The notes under the pieces: generated by a model
Database searches by the model: none
What the model saw: the letters and a program-made list of their open reading frames with translations, nothing else
What the model was told of the DNA's origin: nothing
Shown here: piece by piece, positions 29,105-38,032 of the stretch
How the letters are laid out: each line of letters opens with the position of its first letter
Position numbering within the stretch: the stretch's first letter is position 1
Program-made: the position numbers and the translations under genes
Origin: Nocardia stercoris
GTDB taxonomy: Bacteria; Actinomycetota; Actinomycetes; Mycobacteriales; Mycobacteriaceae
Direction of reading: 5' to 3'
Assembly (NCBI RefSeq): GCF_003696265.1
Contig: NZ_RFFH01000012.1
Coordinates: 78,895 to 142,894 of the forward strand
DNA length: 64,000 nucleotides

Positions 29105-29899
29105 TCAGCGCGCCCGGCGCATGCGGCGGACGAACAAGCCGGTGATGGTGCCCAGGGTGCCGAAGCACACCACCATCAGCACCTGGCTCAACCAGACCAT
29201 GGTCGACACCGGCAACTGGTAGGCCAGCACGATCCGCAGCACCGCCTCACCGGTCATGCCCGCACCCCACATGGCGGTGACCCGCCGGAAGGTGCGGCGC
29301 ATGGCCGGAGTGCTGTCGAAGCGGGCCTGGAACGCTGCCGCCTGCGCGGGGGCGGTCGAGCTCAGGGTGCGCACCGCGGCCAGGTAGGACAGCGGCTTCG
29401 CGGTGAGGGTGCTGATCAGGAACGCCAGGCCCACCAGGCCGGTGCCCAGCGAGTCCTTCACGATCATCATCCGGGCGTCGCCGCTGATGAACGTCGTGAC
29501 CAGGCCGAACGCGAACACCGCGAGGATGATGCCCGCGAACACGTCGACGCGCCGGGTGCGGACCATGTCCACGACCAGCGTCACACCGGCCAGCGCCGTA
29601 CCGGCGGCCAGTGCGAGCACGTCGCCGACGCCGAGCGCGTGCAGGCCGTAGTAGGCCAGCGTGGGCAGTGCGACGTCGCGGGCCGTGGTCAGCAGCATCC
29701 GGCGGCGGTCGAACCCGGCCGCGGAGGTGCCGGCGGTGTCCGCGCTGGGCGTGCCGCCGGTGGTGTGCTCGGTACCGGTGGCCGCCGCGCCGGACGTGAT
29801 GCCGCTCTCGGGCGCGCCGTACCCGCGGAGGGTGACGCCGGTGGTGGCCGCCGGGCCGGTGAGATCGGTGGTCTGCGGGGTGCGGGTGTCGGTGCTCAT
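29105..29899 (-). CDS. VC0807-like membrane protein
   Basis: A 264-residue protein. A hydrophilic Thr/Gly/Ala-rich N-terminal 60 residues precede about six membrane segments. The pattern LPTLAYYGLHALGVGDVLAL, the intramembrane arginine loop RTRRVDVFAGIILAVFAF, and SGDARMMIVKDS followed by GLVGLAFLIS fit the VC0807 family, whose function is unknown. AGGAG stands 7 bases before ATG 29899. It is divergent from pheS. Confidence 0.78.
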   Translation of the reverse strand: MSTDTRTPQTTDLTGPAATTGVTLRGYGAPESGITSGAAATGTEHTTGGTPSADTAGTSAAGFDRRRMLLTTARDVALPTLAYYGLHALGVGDVLALAAGTALAGVTLVVDMVRTRRVDVFAGIILAVFAFGLVTTFISGDARMMIVKDSLGTGLVGLAFLISTLTAKPLSYLAAVRTLSSTAPAQAAAFQARFDSTPAMRRTFRRVTAMWGAGMTGEAVLRIVLAYQLPVSTMVWLSQVLMVVCFGTLGTITGLFVRRMRRAR

Positions 29900-30142
29900 C
29901 GGAGGGCTCCTGACTCGGTGTGCCGTTGCTGTCTACGACGCTACGGCGCTCGAGCGCGCGGAACCTTTGCCGTTCATCATGATTCGGCCATGACAGATGT
30001 CACGGGCCGCGCGGGCGTCCCTGGCAACCGCGACCTGCCGAAATGCGGATGAGTCGGGCTGGGTGCATCGCCTACGATGCGACCAGCGAGAATAGTGCCG
30101 ACAGACCAGCCGCAACCGGATACAGGGGAGAAACGAGCGATC

Positions 30143-31213
30143 GTGGCCGACGACACCGGACGAGCCGACACCCAGGCGCTGACCGAGGAATCCCTCGCCG
30201 CCGCAGCCGCCGCCGCGGAGAAAGCGTTCGCCGCGGCCGCCGACCTGGACGCGCTCGCCGCCGCCAAGGTCGACCACATGGGCGGGAAATCGCCGATCTC
30301 GCTGGCGCAGCGCTCGCTGGGCGCGCTGCCCAAGGAGGAGAAGTCCGAGGCCGGTAAGCGGGTCAACGTGGCGCGTGGCCGGGTCACCGAGGCCTTCGAG
30401 TCCCGCCGCGCCACCCTGCTCGCCGAGCGCGACGCCGCCGTGCTGGTCGCCGAGGCGATCGACGTCACGCTGCCGGCGCAGCGGCAGCCGGTCGGCGCCC
30501 GCCACCCGATCACGGTGATCTCCGAGCAGATCGCCGATGTGTTCGTGGCCATGGGCTGGGAGGTCGCCGAGGGCCCCGAGGTCGAGACCGAGCACTTCAA
30601 CTTCGACGCGCTCAACTTCCTGCCCGACCACCCCGCGCGCACCATGCAGGACACCTTCCACGTGGCGCCGATGAGCGGTGCGGGCCCGAGCCGGCAGGTG
30701 CTGCGCACCCACACCTCCCCGGTGCAGGTGCGGTCCATGCTGTCGCGCGAGCTCCCGATCTATGTGGTGTGCCCGGGGCGCACCTTCCGCACGGACGAGC
30801 TGGACGCCACGCACACCCCGGTGTTCTCCCAGGTCGAGGGTCTGGCCGTCGACAAGGGCCTGACCATGGCGAACCTGCGCGGCACCCTGGACGCGTTCGC
30901 GCGCGCGCTGTTCGGTCCCGAGACCCGAACCCGTATGCGCCCCAACTACTTCCCCTTCACCGAGCCGTCGGCCGAGGTGGACGTCTGGTTCCCCGGCAAG
31001 AAGGGCGGCCCGGGCTGGGTCGAGTGGGGCGGCTGCGGCATGGTCAACCCGAAGGTGTTGATCGCCAGCGGAATCGACCCCGAGGTGTACAGCGGTTTCG
31101 CGTTCGGCATGGGTTTGGAGCGGACGGTGCAGTTCCGCAACCACATTCCCGATATGCGCGACATCGTCGAGGGCGACGTGCGGTTCACGCTGCCCTTCGG
31201 CATCCAGTCCTGA
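30143..31213 (+). CDS. pheS: Phenylalanyl-tRNA synthetase alpha subunit
   Basis: A 356-residue catalytic subunit of the (alpha-beta)2 enzyme that charges tRNA-Phe. It has an N-terminal coiled-coil arm (about residues 10-80), then the class II core: motif 2 in GRTFRTDELDATHTPVFSQV and motif 3 in SGFAFGMGLERTVQFRN. I take GTG 30143 as start; GGGGAG is 12 bases upstream, rather far, and the longer frame to 30077 is unlikely. TACGAT at 30073-30078 is a plausible -10. pheT follows after 36 bases. Confidence 0.96.
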   Translation: MADDTGRADTQALTEESLAAAAAAAEKAFAAAADLDALAAAKVDHMGGKSPISLAQRSLGALPKEEKSEAGKRVNVARGRVTEAFESRRATLLAERDAAVLVAEAIDVTLPAQRQPVGARHPITVISEQIADVFVAMGWEVAEGPEVETEHFNFDALNFLPDHPARTMQDTFHVAPMSGAGPSRQVLRTHTSPVQVRSMLSRELPIYVVCPGRTFRTDELDATHTPVFSQVEGLAVDKGLTMANLRGTLDAFARALFGPETRTRMRPNYFPFTEPSAEVDVWFPGKKGGPGWVEWGGCGMVNPKVLIASGIDPEVYSGFAFGMGLERTVQFRNHIPDMRDIVEGDVRFTLPFGIQS

Positions 31214-31249
31214 TCACCTGTACCGATACACGGAAAGCGACACGACACA

Positions 31250-33748
31250 GTGCGAGTAGCGCAGTCCTGGCTGACGGAAATCCTGCAGCGCACCACCCCG
31301 GACTGGGAGGTGACACCGGAGGAGCTGGACGCCGGTTTCGTCCGGGTCGGGTTGGAGGTCGAGGAACTCGACCGGCTGCAGCCGATCACCGGCGACGGCA
31401 CCCCGCTGGTGGTGGGCCGGGTCGCCGAGATCACCGAGCTCACCGAGTTCAAGAAGCCGATCCGTTTCTGCAAGGTCGATATCGGCAAGCCCGAGCTGCA
31501 GGAGATCGTCTGCGGCGCAAGGAATTTCGCGGTCGGTGACCTGGTCGTGGTGGTGCTGCCGGGCGGCACCCTGCCCGGCGGGTTCACCATCACCTCGCGA
31601 AAGACCTACGGCCACACCTCGAACGGGATGATCTGCTCGGTCGCCGAACTCGGCATCGGCAAGGACCACTCCGGGATCCTGGTGCTCGAGCCCGGCACCG
31701 CCGAGCCGGGCACCGACGCCAACGCGCTGCTCGGCACCTCCGACACGGTGATCGAGCTGAACGTCACCCCCGACCGCGGCTACTGCTTCTCGGTGCGCGG
31801 TCTGGCCCGTGAACTGGCCTGCGGCTTCGACCTGGAATACGCCGACCCGGCGCAGCGTCTGCTGCCCGACCACGAGACCCCGGCCCACCAGGTGAACCTG
31901 GACCCGGCGTCGGGCTGCACCCGGTTCGCGCTGCGCCGCGTCACCGGTGTGGACCCGAACGCGATGAGCCCGTGGTGGTTGCAGCGCCGGCTGCTGCTGT
32001 CCGGGGTGCGGCCGATCTCGCCCGCCGTCGACGTCACCAACTATGTGATGCTCGAGCTGGGCCAGCCGCTGCACGCCTTCGACACCGCCACCGTCTCCGG
32101 TGCGCTCACCGTGCGCCGGGCGTCGGCGGGCGAGACGTTGCGCACCCTCGACGGCACCGAGCGCACCCTCGACGCCGAGGACGTGGTGATCGCCGACGAG
32201 TCGGGCGTGATCTCGCTGGCCGGCATCATGGGCGGCGCGAGCACCGAGGTCGGCGCGACCACCACCGACATCCTGCTCGAGGCCGCCACCTGGAACCCGC
32301 TCGCCGTGTTCCGCACCGCCCGCCGGCACAAGCTGGTGTCCGAGGCGGGCAAGCGGTTCGAGCGGGTCGTCGACCCCGAACTGAACGTCGCCGCGCTCGA
32401 TCGCGCCGCCACGCTGCTCGCCGAGATCGCCGGTGGCACAGTCGAACCCGTACTCACCGACGTGCGGCTGCCGGTTCCGGCGGTCGAACCGATCCGGATG
32501 CCGCTGGATCTGGCCGACCGGGTCGCGGGCGTCACCTACCCGAACGGCACCTCCGCCCGGCGGCTCGCGCAGGTCGGTTGCGCGGTCGACATCGACGTCA
32601 GCGAGAGCGGCCAGGGTCTGCTGAGCGTCACCCCGCCCAGCTGGCGGCCCGACCTCACCCAGCCCGCCGACCTGGTGGAAGAGGTGCTCCGCCTGGAGGG
32701 CTTGGAGTCCATTCCGTCGGTGCTGCCCGCCGCTCCCGCCGGTCGCGGTCTCACCGCCACCCAGCGTCGCCGCCGCGCGGTCAGCCGGGCGCTGGCCTTC
32801 GCCGGCTGCGCCGAGGTGCCGGCGTCGATCTTCATGCAGGCCGGTGTGTTCGACACCTGGGGCCTGGACGCCGACGACCCGCGCCGCAAAACCATGCGGG
32901 TGCTGAACCCGCTCGATGTCGAGCGTGCCGAGCTGGCCACCACTCTGCTGCCCGCGCTGCTGGAAGTGGCCGCCCGCAACATCTCTCGCGGTTCCCGTGA
33001 CCTCGCGGTGTACGGCATCGCGCAGGTGGTGCTGCCCACGCCGCAGACCGCCCCGGTCGCGCCGCTGCCGGTGGACCGTCGGCCCACCGAGGAGCAGATC
33101 GCGCAGCTGATCGGCTCGCTGCCCGACCAGCCGGTGCACGTCGCGGCGGTGCTGTCGGGCCGGCGGGAGCCGCGCGGACCGTGGGGGCCGGGTCGCGCCG
33201 CCGAGGCCGCCGACGCGTTCGCCCTGGCCGACGCCATCGGTGCCGCCGCCGGCGTCCGGATCGAGCGCCGTGCCGCCGCCTACCTGCCCTTCCATCCGGG
33301 CCGCTGCGCCGAACTCGTCGTCGACGACGTCGTCGTCGGTCACGCCGGCGAACTGCACCCGGCGGTCCTGGAGCGCTCGGGCCTGCCCCCGCGCACCTGC
33401 GCCCTGGAACTGAACCTGGACGCGCTGCCGTTGGTCGAATCCCGGCCCGCCCCACTGGTTTCGGTGTTCCCGGCGGTCCTGCAGGACGTGTCGATCAGTG
33501 TCGACCGCGCGGTACCCGCGGTCGCCGTCGAATCCGCGCTGCGCGGCGGCGCCGGCGAACTGCTCGAGGACATCGCGCTGTTCGACGTGTACGAGGGTGC
33601 CCAGGCCGGTGAGGGCCGCAAATCGTTGACCTATGCGCTGCGTTTCCGGGCCGCCGACCGCACCCTGACCGAGGACGAGGCCAGCGCCGCCCGTGACGCG
33701 GCGGTGGCGGCGGCCGCCGGGGCGGTGGGAGCAGTGCTGCGCGCGTGA
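31250..33748 (+). CDS. pheT: Phenylalanyl-tRNA synthetase beta subunit
   Basis: An 832-residue beta subunit with the full domain series: an N-terminal EMAP/OB-type tRNA-binding domain (about 40-155), the B3/B4 editing module (GVRPISPAVDVTNYVMLELG region), B5, the inactive class II-like core, and the ferredoxin-like anticodon-binding domain at the C-terminus (ending RTLTEDEASAARDAAV). It edits mischarged Tyr-tRNA-Phe and binds the tRNA. GTG start with GGAAAG upstream. A clear terminator follows at 33808. Confidence 0.96.
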   Translation: MRVAQSWLTEILQRTTPDWEVTPEELDAGFVRVGLEVEELDRLQPITGDGTPLVVGRVAEITELTEFKKPIRFCKVDIGKPELQEIVCGARNFAVGDLVVVVLPGGTLPGGFTITSRKTYGHTSNGMICSVAELGIGKDHSGILVLEPGTAEPGTDANALLGTSDTVIELNVTPDRGYCFSVRGLARELACGFDLEYADPAQRLLPDHETPAHQVNLDPASGCTRFALRRVTGVDPNAMSPWWLQRRLLLSGVRPISPAVDVTNYVMLELGQPLHAFDTATVSGALTVRRASAGETLRTLDGTERTLDAEDVVIADESGVISLAGIMGGASTEVGATTTDILLEAATWNPLAVFRTARRHKLVSEAGKRFERVVDPELNVAALDRAATLLAEIAGGTVEPVLTDVRLPVPAVEPIRMPLDLADRVAGVTYPNGTSARRLAQVGCAVDIDVSESGQGLLSVTPPSWRPDLTQPADLVEEVLRLEGLESIPSVLPAAPAGRGLTATQRRRRAVSRALAFAGCAEVPASIFMQAGVFDTWGLDADDPRRKTMRVLNPLDVERAELATTLLPALLEVAARNISRGSRDLAVYGIAQVVLPTPQTAPVAPLPVDRRPTEEQIAQLIGSLPDQPVHVAAVLSGRREPRGPWGPGRAAEAADAFALADAIGAAAGVRIERRAAAYLPFHPGRCAELVVDDVVVGHAGELHPAVLERSGLPPRTCALELNLDALPLVESRPAPLVSVFPAVLQDVSISVDRAVPAVAVESALRGGAGELLEDIALFDVYEGAQAGEGRKSLTYALRFRAADRTLTEDEASAARDAAVAAAAGAVGAVLRA

Positions 33749-33807
33749 GCGATTAGGTCGTTTCGGTGTAGTGCCGCGACGAGGGTGCCTGCGGGCGTAG
33801 CGGTTCG

Positions 33808-33837
33808 GAGAGCCCGGGAGTAACCTCCCGGGCTCTC
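33808..33837 (+). terminator. Intrinsic terminator of pheST
   Basis: A 13-bp perfect stem (33808-33820 with 33825-33837) and a TAAC loop, 60 bases after the pheT stop. Confidence 0.85.
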
Positions 33838-33896
33838 GTCACGACGGTGTGCCGGTGAGCTTGTGTTCCGGTCGCGCAGGTGCGGCGTCGTTCGGC

Positions 33897-33990
33897 GCGC
33901 CGACACCTACCGAGAGCGGCGTTGTTCGGCCGTGCCGATGCTTACCGATAGCGGCCTTGTCCGGCCGCGCCGACGCCTACCGAGCGCTCA
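33897..33990. repeat. 35-bp tandem repeat, about 2.7 units
   Basis: Units start GCGCCGACACCTACCGA (33897), GTGCCGATGCTTACCGA (33932) and GCGCCGACGCCTACCGA (33967, partial). The first two are followed by AGCGGC, TTGT and CGGCC. A degenerate end of a further unit lies just upstream. Non-coding by context. Confidence 0.75.
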
Positions 33991-34080
33991 GGCGACCTGG
34001 CCGATATCGACGGTCCCCGGTGTCGTTGCCGTCCATTCATTTTCAACGCTCGACGGTGAAAGTTCTTGTGGGCGTGCAAG

Positions 34081-35112
34081 TCACTTAGCGCCGGTGAGTA
34101 CCTGTGCGCCGGCGGCTGCGGCGGCATCGTTCGGTGCGGACGCTGTGCCGGCGAAGTAGTCGCCGGCCCATTCGGTCGTCAACGACCGCACGGCAACGGT
34201 ATTCATGGGCGTCGGTGCCCCGCAGGCCAGTTCGCCGACCAGGTCCGAGCTGGCCCCTTCGGCGTCGGTGTGTTCCCCGGCGGGCAGCCGGACGCCGACG
34301 ATATCGCGGTGCAACAGGGTCTGCAGGGCGGTGGTGCCGCTGCCGAAGTTATTGCACAGCCCGGGCGGCCCCGCGACTGCGTGGATGGGCAGGGCGGTGG
34401 AATCGAGGTCGGTCAGCGCGACGTCGGTGTTGTTGCCCAGGAAGGACTTCACCGGGTCGAGCAGGATCAGGCCGCGCAGTCCCGTCCAGCCGGTGGGGGA
34501 GTCGGTGTGCAGGTGGTGGGCAACGTATTCGACAGCCTCCGCGCCCGCCGAGTGCCCGACGAAGACGAACTGCCGGGGCAGTGGCGGCGCGATCCGCCCG
34601 GCCGCGGCGGCCGCCGCGGCGAGATCGGCGGCCAGCGGGCCCGCCGGATCGTCCGCGGTGGCGAACAGTTCGGCCACGCCGTCGAGGAATGCGGTGTTGT
34701 CGCCGAGGTTCTGCAGGGTGCAGCCGTCGAGATTCAGGAACGGCAGGCTCGGCGCGAACACGAGATACCCAGCAGCGGAGAGGGATTCGGCCAGTTCCGC
34801 GACATTGCCGTCGGCGCGCGCGAACCCGTGCTGCACCCAGACCAGGCCGCGCGGGCGGCCCTCGGGCAGGTACCAGGTCGCGTGTTGCCGCAGGGTCGAA
34901 CCGGCACACGGCAGGTCGATCGTGCCGGGCAGCAGGACGGGTGCGGCCTGGGCGGGCGGTACGACGCCGTCGGCCACAGTGACCGTGCCCGGCGGTGCGA
35001 CCGGGTCGGGCAGCCCGTTCCCAGTCGGCAAGATCGGGTCGGCGGCGGCGGGACCGGCCGCGATCGTGCAGACGGCGGCGAGCAGGACCAGGGCCGAGGT
35101 GCGCAGGTACAT
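34081..35112 (-). CDS. Exported alpha/beta hydrolase (chlorophyllase/PAF acetylhydrolase-like)
   Basis: A 343-residue secreted hydrolase. The signal peptide MYLRTSALVLLAAVCTIAAG ends near AAAD at residue 25. HGFARADGN (95-103) supplies the oxyanion region, and the nucleophile elbow is GHSAG (186-190, Ser188). The His is probably in AGEHTDAEG near residue 290. Several Cys pairs suggest disulphides, as expected outside the cell. TGGAG is 5 bases before ATG 35112, and the longer upstream frame is shadow. Substrate unknown. Confidence 0.82.
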   Translation of the reverse strand: MYLRTSALVLLAAVCTIAAGPAAADPILPTGNGLPDPVAPPGTVTVADGVVPPAQAAPVLLPGTIDLPCAGSTLRQHATWYLPEGRPRGLVWVQHGFARADGNVAELAESLSAAGYLVFAPSLPFLNLDGCTLQNLGDNTAFLDGVAELFATADDPAGPLAADLAAAAAAAGRIAPPLPRQFVFVGHSAGAEAVEYVAHHLHTDSPTGWTGLRGLILLDPVKSFLGNNTDVALTDLDSTALPIHAVAGPPGLCNNFGSGTTALQTLLHRDIVGVRLPAGEHTDAEGASSDLVGELACGAPTPMNTVAVRSLTTEWAGDYFAGTASAPNDAAAAAGAQVLTGAK

Positions 35113-35303
35113 CGTGACTCCAGGTGCCGGAGACGCGGCACGTCCGGCGGTCGTTCGAGGCGGCGGTCGAAGGACCCGCGCCGCCTCGATCATGTCGGAA
35201 ACGACGGTCCGGTATGGCCGAAGTGCCCTACCGGCGCGTAATCTCACCGAGGACGAGGTGAGCGCGGCCCGAGACCGCGGGCCGGAAGGAACAGGGTGAC
35301 GAC

Positions 35304-36116
35304 ATGGACCTGATCCACCCCGTACGTCCGGTGCTGGAACTGTTGGTGTTCCGGCCGGAAGCCGGCGGCACCGGTACGCCGGCCGATTACGGCCTCGACT
35401 ACACCGATGTCCCGGTCGTGACCGCCGACGGGTGCGAACTGTCGGCGTGGTTCGTGCGGGCCCGGGGCGGGCGCGCACCGCTGGGACACATCCTCTACGC
35501 GCACGGCAACGCGGGGAACATCAGCGGCCGGATGCCGGTCCTCGCGCTGCTGGCCGACGCCGGATTCGACGTCCTGGTCTTCGACTACCGCGGCTACGGC
35601 CGCAGCACCGGCCGGCCCAGCGAGCAGGGCATGTACCTCGACGCGCGGGCGGCCCGGGCGGCGCTGCTCGCCCAGCCGGAGGTGGACCCGGAACGGGTGT
35701 TGTACTTCGGGAAGTCGCTCGGCGGCGGTGTGCTGCTGGAGTTGGCGCAGGCCCATCCGCCCGCGGGCCTGATCCTGGTGTCCACGTTCACCGGTCTGCG
35801 GGATGTGGTGCGCTCGCTGTATCCACTGTTGCCGGCGTTCACCATGCCCGACGCGTTCCCGAGCCTGCGGCGGGTGCGCACCCTGCGGTCGCCGGTGCTC
35901 ATCATGCACGGCGAGCGCGACGAGCTGGTCCCGGTCGGCATGGGCCGCGACTTGTTCGCGGCCGCACCGGAACCCAAACGGCTGCACATCTATCCGCGCG
36001 CCATGCACAACACCGTGCCGCTGCAGCCGGGCTGGAACACGGCGGTGGCGGACTGGGCGCGCGAGGTGCTCGCCGCGGTCGACGGGACCCCGGCCCGCGG
36101 CACGGCGGCGCCCTGA
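35304..36116 (+). CDS. Alpha/beta hydrolase, serine aminopeptidase/ABHD17-like
   Basis: A 270-residue hydrolase with no signal peptide. HGNAGN (67-72), the nucleophile elbow GKSLG (136-140, Ser138), acid Asp206 in HGERDELVP and His235 in MHNTVP give an intact triad. The HGNxGN motif and length place it with ABHD13/ABHD17-like serine hydrolases that act on acyl esters. AGGGTG is 5 bases before the ATG. Divergent from the secreted hydrolase at 34081-35112. Confidence 0.86.
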   Translation: MDLIHPVRPVLELLVFRPEAGGTGTPADYGLDYTDVPVVTADGCELSAWFVRARGGRAPLGHILYAHGNAGNISGRMPVLALLADAGFDVLVFDYRGYGRSTGRPSEQGMYLDARAARAALLAQPEVDPERVLYFGKSLGGGVLLELAQAHPPAGLILVSTFTGLRDVVRSLYPLLPAFTMPDAFPSLRRVRTLRSPVLIMHGERDELVPVGMGRDLFAAAPEPKRLHIYPRAMHNTVPLQPGWNTAVADWAREVLAAVDGTPARGTAAP

Positions 36117-36200
36117 CCGGCGTGCCGGAACGCTCCGGCCGGATGTCGGCCGGCCCGCGTAGCCTGGGGTCCGTGACTGTTGCGGACGGGCGGGGCGGCG

Positions 36201-36704
36201 ATGAGTGAACTCGACGAGCTGGCGGCACTGTTGGCGAGCCTGCCCGACAAGGAACTGGCGACCGTCGTCGCGTCCGCGGTGCGCGGCCGCCCCGGACTGG
36301 ATGCGCTGCAGGTCGTCGCGACCGAGATCCTGCGCCAAGGAGATGCCATCGACGCCGATGTGGTGCCGGATGCACCCGAGCCGTCACCGATGGACGCGCC
36401 CGAGTCCGGTCGAATTCCGGTGCCCGACACGATCGCACCCAGCATCGGCACGCCGGTCGCTCCGGGCGGCTTCGCCGGTTCGGCTCCGGTGTTCGGCGGC
36501 TACACCTCCGGCGGCGTCCCGACCTTCGATTCGGTGCGCGAGAAGGTGGAGCGCCGCTTCGGAACCGCCCAGGGCATGGAGGAGCTGGACCGGCAGACTC
36601 CGGCCGGGCGCAGCACCGAGGAGCAGTGGGAGGCGCGCGAGCAGGCCGCCCGGGATCGTCTGGAGCAGATCCGGAAGTCCTTGCGCGACAATAAAACCGA
36701 CTGA
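36201..36704 (+). CDS. Hypothetical protein with C-terminal coiled coil
   Basis: A 167-residue soluble protein of unrecognised family. It has an N-terminal helical region (SELDELAALLASLPDKELAT), a Pro/Gly-rich middle (55-110), and a charged C-terminal helix (EEQWEAREQAARDRLEQIRK) likely to form a coiled coil. It starts 84 bases after the hydrolase gene. The following 238 bases hold no gene. Confidence 0.65.
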   Translation: MSELDELAALLASLPDKELATVVASAVRGRPGLDALQVVATEILRQGDAIDADVVPDAPEPSPMDAPESGRIPVPDTIAPSIGTPVAPGGFAGSAPVFGGYTSGGVPTFDSVREKVERRFGTAQGMEELDRQTPAGRSTEEQWEAREQAARDRLEQIRKSLRDNKTD

Positions 36705-36942
36705 TCTGCGGCCGGGGCCGCGGCGTGCCGCGGTAACTTGTTCGCCGCCGGTACTTACTTTCGAGTCAGTTCGCGATATAGGGTCGAACCCGTGTCGTCG
36801 TGCCGGTCCGGCCGGCCCGCGACGCGGACAACAGCTGGCATGCGCGGCGCCCGCCGCGTGGGAGCGCTGCGGCGGTACGCGGAAATTGTTGCACGACAAC
36901 GGCTCCGGCGCCGACGTTCCATGACGGACGAGGTGGACGACA

Positions 36943-37965
36943 ATGGACCGATCCCGGGAGATCGCCGAAAAGCTGCTCGACGCCCAGGTGGAATACCTGA
37001 TCGGCGAACTGTCGGGCGACCGGTTCGCCGAGGTCGTCGCACGCGACGTCCCGGCGGTGCTCGCCGTCGCCGACGGCATCGTCTTCCGCGACGTGGTCAC
37101 CCCCGACCAGGCCAAGGCCGCCCTGCGCAAGGCCGTGGACCGGGCCGGTGCCGCGCCGATCGTCGGCGTGCTCACCCCGGCCCTGGCCGAATCGCTCTAC
37201 GACCGCGTGGCCGCCACCCAGGACCGCCTGCTCAGCACCGTCGTCGACCGCGCCAAGGTCGACGTCCTGGTCCAGAAGCTGCTCGGCCTGCACACCGCGC
37301 ACGAACGCCTGCTCGACCGCCTCAGCGAGGCCGCCGAAGCCGGTCCGGTCGCCTCCACTTTCGTCGACCGTCTCGTGGACGACATCCTGGAGGCGAACAA
37401 GAAGATCGCCGGCAAGGTCCCCGGCGTGGGTTCGCTGATGTCGCTGGGGCAGAGCGCCGTCAAGACCGCGAAGAAGGCCGCCGACAACAGTTTCCTCGGC
37501 GACGCCGCCGGCAAGGGCACTATGTACGGCCTCAAGCGCGTCACCAACGCCCTGCGCGAAACCCTGCGTGTGGCCCCGGTCCATGTCGCCGCCATGCAGG
37601 TCTGGGACGTCCACGCCGCCGAACCCGTCGCCGGCCTGCGCGCCTACCTCACCCAGGCCGACGTCCGCGACTTCGCGGTCATGATTCAGGACCTGATCGT
37701 CTCCACCCGCAACAAGGAATTCACCGGCATCCTCCTCGACGACGCCGTCGACGTCTTTTTCGCCCGCTACGGCGACCACACCCTCGGCGAACTGGTCACC
37801 GAACTCGGCGCCGACCGCGACGACATCGCCGAGGAGATCCTGCGCTTCGGCCCGGCCGTCATCGAGGCCGCCAAGGCCGACGGAGTACTGGCCAAGCTGA
37901 TCCGCGAGCGCCTCGAGCCGTTCTACCTGGGTGAAGGGGCGCTCGGCATCCTGTCAGCCAGCTGA
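36943..37965 (+). CDS. Conserved hypothetical helical protein
   Basis: A 340-residue soluble, almost all-helical protein beginning MDRSREIAEKLLDAQVEYLI. A central Lys-rich region (NKKIAGKVPGVGSLMSLGQS, KTAKKAADNSFL) precedes a second helical half. No enzyme motif, signal or membrane span is seen. GAGGTGG lies 6 bases before the ATG. Codon use is strongly high-GC (C in nearly all third positions), unlike the island after it. Family not recognised. Confidence 0.72.
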   Translation: MDRSREIAEKLLDAQVEYLIGELSGDRFAEVVARDVPAVLAVADGIVFRDVVTPDQAKAALRKAVDRAGAAPIVGVLTPALAESLYDRVAATQDRLLSTVVDRAKVDVLVQKLLGLHTAHERLLDRLSEAAEAGPVASTFVDRLVDDILEANKKIAGKVPGVGSLMSLGQSAVKTAKKAADNSFLGDAAGKGTMYGLKRVTNALRETLRVAPVHVAAMQVWDVHAAEPVAGLRAYLTQADVRDFAVMIQDLIVSTRNKEFTGILLDDAVDVFFARYGDHTLGELVTELGADRDDIAEEILRFGPAVIEAAKADGVLAKLIRERLEPFYLGEGALGILSAS

Positions 37966-37980
37966 CCGCCGAGCGGCTGT

Positions 37981-38023
37981 GGCTTATAGGGGTACAGTTA
38001 TGATAACTGCACCCCTATAAGCC
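37981..38023. promoter_or_regulatory. 43-bp near-perfect palindrome before the ATPase-nuclease gene
   Basis: Two 21-base arms (37981-38001 and 38003-38023) around a single central G, with one mismatch (37994 against 38010). The inner part includes TATGAT (37999-38004), usable as a -10 on the top strand. The right arm ends directly before GGAGG (38024-38028), the ribosome site of the gene at 38033. It can be an operator for a dimeric protein, an RNA hairpin next to the ribosome site, or both. Confidence 0.8.
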
Positions 38024-38032
38024 GGAGGCGGC

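Larger units (their letters stand above)
33749..34080. other. Intergenic region after pheT
   Basis: 332 bases without a supported gene. They hold the pheT terminator, a 35-bp tandem repeat, and about 90 bases in which I see nothing. Short open frames crossing the repeat are products of its periodicity. Confidence 0.6.

Noticed and set aside
31214..33358. 714-codon minus-strand frame across pheT
   Set aside because: Fully antisense to a certain pheT; low-complexity Gly/Arg/Val composition and no recognisable domain.
33849..34159. Short plus-strand frames after pheT
   Set aside because: They follow the 35-bp repeat periodicity, lack ribosome sites and continue antisense into the hydrolase gene.
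36738..37934. 398-codon Arg-rich plus frame overlapping the helical hypothetical gene
   Set aside because: It is out of frame with the gene at 36943, which has a ribosome site and normal composition; the alternative protein is arginine-rich shadow.
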